From Geobacter sp. UBA4074 (GTDB lineage Bacteria > Desulfobacterota > Desulfuromonadia > Geobacterales > Pseudopelobacteraceae): DNA of 12,651 bases. Below, piece after piece: positions 7,639 to 12,651 of this stretch; position 1 is the stretch's first letter; each line of letters begins with the position of its first letter. Location of the stretch: positions 1-12,651 of the forward strand of contig DFYU01000028.1 in assembly GCA_002383415.1 (NCBI GenBank), given 5' to 3'. The translations under genes were made by a program, and so were the position numbers. Under the pieces are notes generated by a model that was not told the DNA's origin, did no database searches, and saw only the letters and a program-made list of their open reading frames with translations.

Positions 7639-8880
7639 TTATGCAGGAAAATCGATCTGTTCGAGAAATTTCTGTTCAAACAGGGGGGTACCGGAGAGCG
7701 GCACCACCCGGCAACGGGCAGCCAGCGACTCAACGGCTGGCACACCCTCTGGGTGCAGTACAAAGCGCTCCACACCTGCCAGGGCGCCCTCACTGACAAA
7801 ACGGCACTTTTCTACCATTTCCTCACTGAAGATGCCAACGGTTTTCAGGTCCTGCGGCTCCAAAACCGCCCCAAAGGAACCGGTCAAGATCAGGTCCTGC
7901 AAGGCGTCACAATGTATACGCGCCCGCTCCAGCAGCACGTCCAGACCGGCCCGCACCGCTCCCTTGGCAAGCTGCAGCTGGCGGATATCGCCTTGCGTCA
8001 GCGCAACCTGACCCTGGGCATCACGGTGCAGCACAAAGACCAGCTCACCGGCACGCTCCATGAGACGGGTGGCCAGATTGGACGAGACCTCTGCGGGAGT
8101 GAGTAGACGCCCCGAGCGATCGATGATCCCTTTACGGCGCAACGCAGCCACCAGCCGGATCACGGCAGAACCGCAGATACCTAGCGGTCTCCCGCCACCA
8201 AGCACGCTGGTCTGCAGGCGATCATCATCCAGTGACAGATCACTGATGGCGCCTCGCAAGGCAGCCATGCCGCAGCTCAGGTTACCCCCCTCAAAGGCTG
8301 GGCCGGCAGCGGCCGAGGTGGCCCACAGCGTCTGCCCGTCGTCCAGCGCCATCTCACCGTTGGTGCCCATATCGAGATACAGGGCCGGTGACGACGGCGC
8401 CTGCTGCTGGCAACCAAACAGAAAGGCCACCGTATCGCCCCCCACAAAACCGCCCGGCTGAGGAAAGAGATACACTTGTTCGCAAAACGCCCAGTCCAGC
8501 TCTGCAGCAGCTATCGTCAGTCCCGTGGTTTGACGCGGCCGAAAGGGCGGCCGGACCAGCGTCTCAACCGGCCAGCCCAGCAGCAGGTGCTGCATGGCCG
8601 GGTTACCGGCCACTGCCGCCAGACGCACCGTCTTTTCTCCAACACCGGCCTGCTGCAGCAGCGATTGAGCTAAACGGCCCAGTTCAGCGCGGACCAGGCC
8701 GGTCATGGCCGAAGCTGCCGACGGGTCGTGTACGGCTGCATCCAGCCGCGCTACCACGTCAGCACCGAACGAACGCTGCGGATTCAGGCTGCCGTGCATG
8801 GCACAAAGGCGGCCGCTGCTCAGCTCGACCAGCGAGGCCGCCAGGGTGGTGGTACCAAGATCAAAGGCGATGGCGTACAT
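7639..8880 (-). CDS. Stand-alone ASKHA-domain protein (RACo/RamA-like C-terminal domain, DUF4445)
   Basis: A 413-residue protein of the acetate-kinase/Hsp70/actin fold, matching the C-terminal ATPase domain of reductive activators of corrinoid enzymes (RACo, RamA). Seen: the phosphate loop AIAFDLGTTTLAASLV (3-18), VAGNPAMQHLLLG, GFVGGDTVAFLFG, the second phosphate motif LYLDMGTNGEMAL, SAAAGPAFEGGNLSCGM, GICGSAVI, QLAKGAVRAGLDVLL and LTGSFGAVLEP. Known activators carry an N-terminal 2Fe-2S ferredoxin-like domain that passes the electron; it is absent here, as the protein begins directly at the ATPase loop. It could act with a separate ferredoxin or have another role. It lies 11 nt after selD and so is probably co-transcribed with alr-selD. 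The ribosome site is weak (AGG, 8-9 nt upstream), hinting at translation coupled to selD. The fold is confident; the substrate is unknown. Confidence 0.88.
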   Translation of the reverse strand: MYAIAFDLGTTTLAASLVELSSGRLCAMHGSLNPQRSFGADVVARLDAAVHDPSAASAMTGLVRAELGRLAQSLLQQAGVGEKTVRLAAVAGNPAMQHLLLGWPVETLVRPPFRPRQTTGLTIAAAELDWAFCEQVYLFPQPGGFVGGDTVAFLFGCQQQAPSSPALYLDMGTNGEMALDDGQTLWATSAAAGPAFEGGNLSCGMAALRGAISDLSLDDDRLQTSVLGGGRPLGICGSAVIRLVAALRRKGIIDRSGRLLTPAEVSSNLATRLMERAGELVFVLHRDAQGQVALTQGDIRQLQLAKGAVRAGLDVLLERARIHCDALQDLILTGSFGAVLEPQDLKTVGIFSEEMVEKCRFVSEGALAGVERFVLHPEGVPAVESLAARCRVVPLSGTPLFEQKFLEQIDFPA

Positions 8881-8891
8881 AGAGGAGCCTG

Positions 8892-9935
8892 CTAGTAACG
8901 GATGAGAACCGGCAGGGCCTGATGCTGCAGCACCTCGCCCACCGGCCGGGCAAAGATACCGGCCATGCTGGCTGCAGCCAGGAACTGTTCAGCTTCGCCA
9001 GGGGCCAGAGCGATCAGCAGACCGCCTGAGGTCTGGGGATCGAACAGCGGCAGCAGCCGGTCAGGGTCAACCTGACCACTGTCCAACTGGGAGGCGTAAT
9101 AGTCGCGGTTGCGGTAGCAACCGGCCGGCACCATGCCGTCTCCCACCAGGGCGACCAGCCCAGCCATCAGCGGAATCTGGTCAAGCTGCAATGCCAGCGT
9201 TACCCCAGCCCCCCGGGCCATTTCGCAGCAGTGGCCGATCAGACCAAAGCCGGTCACATCGGTACAGGCGCTGGGTGCGTACTGGAGCATCAATTCACCG
9301 GCAGCCCGATTCAGCTGCATCATCCAGCTGATCGCCTCGGCCTCAATCTCCGGTTCCACCAGTTCTCCCTTGATGGCGGTGGAGACGATGCCGCTGCCCA
9401 GCGGCTTGGTCAGGATCAGGCGGTCGCCAATGCGGGCGGTGCTGTTGCGGATGATCCGCTCGGGATGAACCGTGCCGCTGACCGACAGGCCATATTTAAG
9501 CTCGTCATCCTCGACGGTGTGTCCGCCCACCAGACAGCATCCGGCCTCGTTCAGTGCCTCCTGGCCACCGGCCAGCAGTTCGGCCAGCACCTCTGGCCCC
9601 ATACTGCAGGCCGGAAAGAAGGCCAGGTTCATGGCGGTAACCGGCCGCGCCCCCATGGCATAAATGTCGGACAGGGCATTAGCGGCGGCAATCCGGCCAA
9701 ACTGATAGGGATCGTCCACCGGCGGAGTGACCACGTCACAGGTCTCCACCAGGGCCAACTCCGGGCTCAGGCGATAGACCCCCGCATCGTCGGAGGTCTC
9801 CGGTCCCACCAGCAGGTTCGGGTCAACGGGGCGTTTCAACCCCGACAGAGCATTTTCCAGACCCTCCGGGCCCAGCTTGGCCGCTCAGCCGGCCGCCTTG
9901 ACCGTTTGGGTCAGTTTGATCTTTTTGTTAGTCAT
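8892..9935 (-). CDS. selD: Selenide,water dikinase (selenophosphate synthase), selenocysteine-containing
   Basis: Makes selenophosphate from selenide and ATP for selenocysteine tRNA synthesis. The full frame starts at ATG 9935 and reads through an in-frame TGA at codon 17 (9885-9887), giving 347 residues, the same length as E. coli SelD. The N-terminus reads MTNKKIKLTQTVKAAG-U-AAKLG: the U falls where E. coli has catalytic Cys17, and Lys20 is kept. Downstream: ETSDDAGVY, ETCDVVTPPVDDPYQFG, AAANALSDIYAMGA, GGHTVEDDELKYG, DVTGFGLIGH and FDPQTSGGLL. A SECIS-like hairpin follows the UGA. A conventional call would begin at TTG 9839 and miss the active site. Its ATG overlaps the alr stop as ATGA, with GAGGG about 10 nt upstream, so translation is probably coupled. 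The protein both serves and depends on selenoprotein synthesis. Confidence 0.95.
9857..9887 (-). promoter_or_regulatory. Selenocysteine UGA codon and bacterial SECIS hairpin in selD
   Basis: The UGA is at 9885-9887. After 9 nt (9876-9884) an 8-bp stem forms, CTGGGCCC (9868-9875) with GGGTCTGG (9857-9864), including three G-U pairs, closed by a GGA loop (9865-9867). The loop begins 17 nt after the UGA and opens with G. Both agree with the known bacterial SECIS rules (loop about 16-37 nt from UGA, G in the first two loop positions). It would recruit SelB with Sec-tRNA. Confidence 0.8.
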
Positions 9936-11065
9936 TTCAAATACACCCTCGGTACCCGCTTCGAGATACCGCAAAAAATCTCATAGGGGATGGTACCGGC
10001 CAACTGGGCTAGTTCTTCGGCCCGGATGCTGTTGCCTAAAGGGTCACAGCCCATCAACGTCACCTCATCCCCCACCGCAACGCCTTCAATATGGGTCACA
10101 TCCAGCATGAACCAATCCATGCAGACCGTGCCGGAGACCGGTGCCCGCTCACCCCGTACCAGCACCTGCCCTTTGTTGGTCAGAGTCCGGCAGTAGCCGT
10201 CGGCATAACCCACCGGAACGCTGGCAATCAGGCTTTTGCTGCTGGCGCTGAAACGGCGGGCATAGCTGATGGCGGTGCCCGGCTCGACCCATTTCAACAT
10301 GGCGATCCTGCTCTTGAGGCGCATCACCGGTTTAAGGTCGAGCTTGCCCTGAAAATCAGCCGACGGCAGGGCACCGTACAGGGCAATACCGGGACGGACC
10401 AGGTTGCAGAAGGGGTAATCCTTCAGCAAGGCACCGGCACTATTGGCAATATGTATGTAACGCGGCGCGTACTTGGCCTTGCGCACCTGCTTGACCGCCC
10501 ATTCAAAGCGCTCGGCCTGCATGCGGGTATAATACTGGCCCGCCTCATCCAGCTCGTCGGCCGAAGAGAAGTGGGACACCACCCCCTCCAGGCAGATGTT
10601 GGGCAACAACTTCATGGCATCCAGCAGGGCCGGCACCTCGTTATACGGTATCCCCAGGCGTCCCATGCCGGTATCAACCTTGAGATGCACCAGGGCCTTG
10701 CGATACAGCTTGGCAGCCGCCTGGTCCAGGGCCTTCAGCTGATCAAAGGAAAAGACCACCGTAGAGACGTTGTAACCGACACACTTTCGCTCCTGGCCGG
10801 GATAGACACCGCCCAACAGCAGGATCGGCTTATCAATGCCGGCCTTGCGCAACTGGATCGCCTCAGCCAGAAAGGCCACGCCAAAGGCATCAACCCCCTG
10901 CTGTTCCAACTCACGACTGACCTCAAGAAAGCCGTGGCCATAGGCGTCGGCCTTGACCACTGCCAGTACAGCGGCGCGGGAAGGAACTGAGGCACGCACG
11001 GTACGGTAGTTCTCCCGCAGGGCGGACAGATTGATCTCAGCAAAGGTTGGACGGCTATCGAACAT
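9932..11065 (-). CDS. alr: Alanine racemase
   Basis: A 377-residue PLP enzyme that interconverts L- and D-alanine for peptidoglycan. Seen: the N-terminal TIM-barrel with the PLP-lysine motif AVVKADAYGHG (K38), HLKVDTGMGRLG (127-138), SHFSSAD, IHIANSAGAL (204-213), VRPGIALYG (223-231), and the C-terminal beta domain with the catalytic tyrosine in VPVGYADGY (Y287) and GTVCMDWFM (312-320). Length is normal. The frame has no other plausible internal start near the front; the ribosome site is poor (AGGA only 2 nt before ATG), so initiation may be weak. It is the first gene of the leftward cluster, divergent from the thiamine gene, with its promoter in 11066-11130, and its stop codon overlaps the selD start by 4 nt. 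Confidence 0.97.
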   Translation of the reverse strand: MFDSRPTFAEINLSALRENYRTVRASVPSRAAVLAVVKADAYGHGFLEVSRELEQQGVDAFGVAFLAEAIQLRKAGIDKPILLLGGVYPGQERKCVGYNVSTVVFSFDQLKALDQAAAKLYRKALVHLKVDTGMGRLGIPYNEVPALLDAMKLLPNICLEGVVSHFSSADELDEAGQYYTRMQAERFEWAVKQVRKAKYAPRYIHIANSAGALLKDYPFCNLVRPGIALYGALPSADFQGKLDLKPVMRLKSRIAMLKWVEPGTAISYARRFSASSKSLIASVPVGYADGYCRTLTNKGQVLVRGERAPVSGTVCMDWFMLDVTHIEGVAVGDEVTLMGCDPLGNSIRAEELAQLAGTIPYEIFCGISKRVPRVYLK

Positions 11066-11127
11066 GGTCCTGAATTCTTATCACGGCTCCTGGTGGCGGG
11101 CAACGAGAAAACAATGTTTTGGGGCAG

Positions 11128-11156
11128 TTGACGTGCTGTTCGTTTTAGCGTATGGT
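11128..11156 (+). promoter_or_regulatory. Sigma70-type promoter for the thiE-thiD transcript
   Basis: A -35 TTGACG (11128-11133), an exact 17-nt spacer and a -10 TATGGT (11151-11156). Transcription would start near 11163, immediately before the first pairing strand of the TPP riboswitch, which strongly supports the assignment. Confidence 0.7.
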
Positions 11157-11164
11157 TTGTGCCT

Positions 11165-11261
11165 GCCCTGGGGGAGCCGTCTTTTGAAGCACCTGGCTGA
11201 GACAGCGCTTGCGCTGAACCCCTGAACCTGAACCGGGTAATGCCGGCGGAGGAAAGCGGCC
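11165..11261 (+). promoter_or_regulatory. TPP riboswitch (THI element)
   Basis: The conserved core is easy to read: GGGGAGCC (11171-11178), GGCTGAGA (11195-11202), ACCCCTGAACCTGAACC (11218-11234), GGGTAATGCCGGCG (11235-11248) and GGAGGAAA (11248-11255). These are the consensus blocks of the thiamine pyrophosphate aptamer, with a typical extra hairpin CAGCGC/GCGCTG between the GGCTGAGA and ACCC blocks. The P1 helix probably pairs GCCCT (11165-11169) with 11255-11260. It lies directly upstream of an intrinsic terminator and thiE-thiD, so it should turn transcription off when TPP is abundant. Confidence 0.96.
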
Positions 11262-11279
11262 AGCTCATGTCATGCACAG

Positions 11280-11311
11280 GGCCGCTCTGTATCCGCAGAG
11301 CGGCCTTTTTT
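11280..11311 (+). terminator. Riboswitch-controlled intrinsic terminator
   Basis: A perfect 10-bp stem (GGCCGCTCTG 11280-11289 with 11296-11305), a 6-nt loop, then six T (11306-11311). The left arm GGCCGCT (11280-11286) can instead pair exactly with AGCGGCC at 11255-11261, giving an antiterminator that competes with the riboswitch P1 helix. Confidence 0.93.
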
Positions 11312-11329
11312 CGTACGAGGCAATCAGCC

Positions 11330-12651
11330 ATGTCCATCACACAACCGTCAAAACTACGCCTGGTGGCCCCCCTGGCCAGGGGGGGCGTTGTTGAACGCCA
11401 GCTGCGGGGCGTCTACCTGATCACCGACCAGCACGAAAACCTGCTGGAACGGGTACGCACGGCACTGCGGGGCGGCGTCAACGTCCTGCAGTATCGCGCC
11501 AAGGACAAGCCCTACGAGGCCATGCTGGTTGAAGCAGCGGCCCTGCAGCAGCTCTGTCGCGCCAGCAACGCCCTGTTCATTGTGAATGACGACATCAAGC
11601 TGGCCCGCGATCTGAATGCCGACGGCGTCCATCTGGGACAGGATGACGGCAGTGTCGCCGCAGCCCGCGACCTGCTGGGACCGGACACCATCATCGGCGT
11701 CTCCACCCACAGCCTGGAGGAGGCCCTCAAGGCGCAGGCAGACGGCGCCGATTATCTGGGGTTCGGCGCCATGTACCCCACCGGCAGCAAGATGATCACC
11801 CAGATGCCCGGCACGGCCGGTCTGGCTGCTGTTCGCGACCAGGTCAGGCTGCCGATCGTGGCCATCGGCGGCATCAGTCCTGCAAACGCCTGTCGGGTGA
11901 TCGAGGCCGGCGCCAATGCCGTGGCGGTGATCTCATCGGTGCTGTCAGCCCCCCGGCCCGAACTGGCGGTGGCCGAACTCAGGCTGCTGTTCAACCGCAC
12001 CGCCCCCTTCCCGCGCGGGGCCGTGTTGACCGTGGCCGGCAGTGACTCCGGCGGCGGGGCCGGCATCCAGGCCGACCTGAAGACGATTACCCTGTTGGGC
12101 AGCTACGGCGCCTCGGTTTTGACCGCCCTGACCGCCCAGAATACGCGCGGCGTCCATTCCATCCACGGTCTGCCCCCCAGCTTTGTCAGGGACCAGCTGC
12201 AGGCGGTGCTGTCCGACCTGCCGATCGACGTGATCAAGACCGGCATGCTGCACACCCCGGCCATCATCAGCCTGCTGGCAGAACAGCTGTCCGAGCAACC
12301 CCGCCTCTTGCCGGCGGTGATCGATCCGGTGATGGTGGCCAAGGGGGGCGCCCATCTGCTGGAGCGGGATGCGGTGACGGTCTTTGTGCAGGAACTGCTG
12401 CCCCAGGCCTACCTGCTGACCCCCAACCTGCCGGAGGCTGAACGGCTGTTAAATCGCCGGATTACGACCATCGTCGCCATGGAACAGGCTGCCCGCGACC
12501 TGCATGCCCTGGGTGCCGCCAATGTGCTGGTCAAAGGCGGCCACCTGACCGGCGCCGAGGCCCAGGATATCCTGTTCGACGGCAGCACGATCCACCGCTT
12601 CACTGCCGACCGTATCTTTACCAGCGCCACCCACGGCACCGGCTGCAGCTA
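11330..12651 (+). CDS. thiED: Bifunctional thiamine-phosphate synthase / HMP-P kinase, ThiE-ThiD fusion (partial)
   Basis: A fused thiamine enzyme, 440 codons visible, cut by the right edge. Residues about 25-220 are ThiE, which joins HMP-PP to the thiazole phosphate: LRGVYLITD (25-33), LQYRAKDK (53-60), IVNDDIKLARDLNADGVHLGQDD (84-106), IGVSTHS, YLGFGAMYPTGSK (142-154), IVAIGGI (176-182). Residues 230 onward are ThiD, which phosphorylates HMP and HMP-P: VLTVAGSDSGGGAGIQADLK (232-251), LTALTAQNT, VIDPVMVAKGG (330-340), LTPNLPEAE, VLVKGGH and the active-site HGTGCS (435-440). Roughly the last 40-50 ThiD residues are missing. The ATG has GAGG at 11317-11320, 9 nt upstream. It is preceded by a 20-residue N-terminal extension not seen in plain ThiE. 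TPP riboswitch control fits its role in making thiamine phosphate. Confidence 0.95.
   Translation, partial: MSITQPSKLRLVAPLARGGVVERQLRGVYLITDQHENLLERVRTALRGGVNVLQYRAKDKPYEAMLVEAAALQQLCRASNALFIVNDDIKLARDLNADGVHLGQDDGSVAAARDLLGPDTIIGVSTHSLEEALKAQADGADYLGFGAMYPTGSKMITQMPGTAGLAAVRDQVRLPIVAIGGISPANACRVIEAGANAVAVISSVLSAPRPELAVAELRLLFNRTAPFPRGAVLTVAGSDSGGGAGIQADLKTITLLGSYGASVLTALTAQNTRGVHSIHGLPPSFVRDQLQAVLSDLPIDVIKTGMLHTPAIISLLAEQLSEQPRLLPAVIDPVMVAKGGAHLLERDAVTVFVQELLPQAYLLTPNLPEAERLLNRRITTIVAMEQAARDLHALGAANVLVKGGHLTGAEAQDILFDGSTIHRFTADRIFTSATHGTGCS

Noticed and set aside
9885..9887. In-frame TGA in selD as a nonsense mutation or sequencing error
   Set aside because: It falls exactly on the catalytic Cys/Sec17 position, is followed by a SECIS-like hairpin, and the rest of the gene is intact, so recoding is the better explanation.
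10091..10990. 299-residue plus-strand open frame
   Set aside because: Antisense to alr, whose catalytic motifs are intact; no domain is recognisable in the antisense product.
11066..11127. Specific alr promoter on the minus strand
   Set aside because: A TTGCCC with TAAGAA at 17 nt spacing can be found, but transcription would then start almost at the ATG and the -10 match is poor; a promoter must exist here but I cannot place it.

Overview
The window looks like a chromosomal stretch from a Geobacter/Trichlorobacter/Pelobacter-type bacterium (Desulfuromonadales, former Deltaproteobacteria). The main reasons are a PpcA-type triheme cytochrome c7 next to System II cytochrome c biogenesis genes, a selenocysteine-containing SelD, a ThiE-ThiD fusion under a TPP riboswitch, and high-GC coding DNA with AT-richer gaps. 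The species assignment is inference. The window is mostly core metabolism; I see no insertion sequence, prophage, CRISPR array, tRNA or rRNA.

Layout. From 1 to about 11065 every gene is on the minus strand, so transcription runs from high to low coordinates. From the right: alr (alanine racemase), selD (selenophosphate synthase, start overlapping the alr stop as ATGA), a stand-alone ASKHA-domain protein related to reductive activators of corrinoid proteins, purH, purD, a triheme cytochrome c7, resB, ccsB (CcsA/ResC family), and two family 2 glycosyltransferases, the second cut by the left edge. On the plus strand, starting at a divergent promoter region near 11066-11160, a TPP riboswitch with its own intrinsic terminator precedes a thiE-thiD fusion cut by the right edge.

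How the genes work together. purH and purD supply purine synthesis. The small cytochrome is a periplasmic electron carrier, and ResB/CcsB form the membrane complex that attaches heme to such proteins, so these three make a functional group split by a strong terminator (4173-4200). SelD makes the selenium donor for selenoprotein synthesis and itself needs UGA recoding at codon 17. ThiED makes and couples the thiamine pyrimidine moiety, and its expression should be shut off by TPP through the riboswitch.

Most notable. (1) selD carries an in-frame UGA at 9885-9887 followed by a good bacterial SECIS-like hairpin; ordinary gene calling would start the gene 32 codons late and lose the active site. 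(2) Two long imperfect palindromes of about 120 bp lie 2-3 bp after the stop codons of ccsB (1681-1804) and purH (5907-6024) and share a core design, suggesting a dispersed extragenic hairpin family. (3) An intrinsic terminator sits only about 20 bp before the likely TTG start of a glycosyltransferase. (4) The riboswitch leader shows a readable terminator/antiterminator choice. I found no clearly new multi-gene system.
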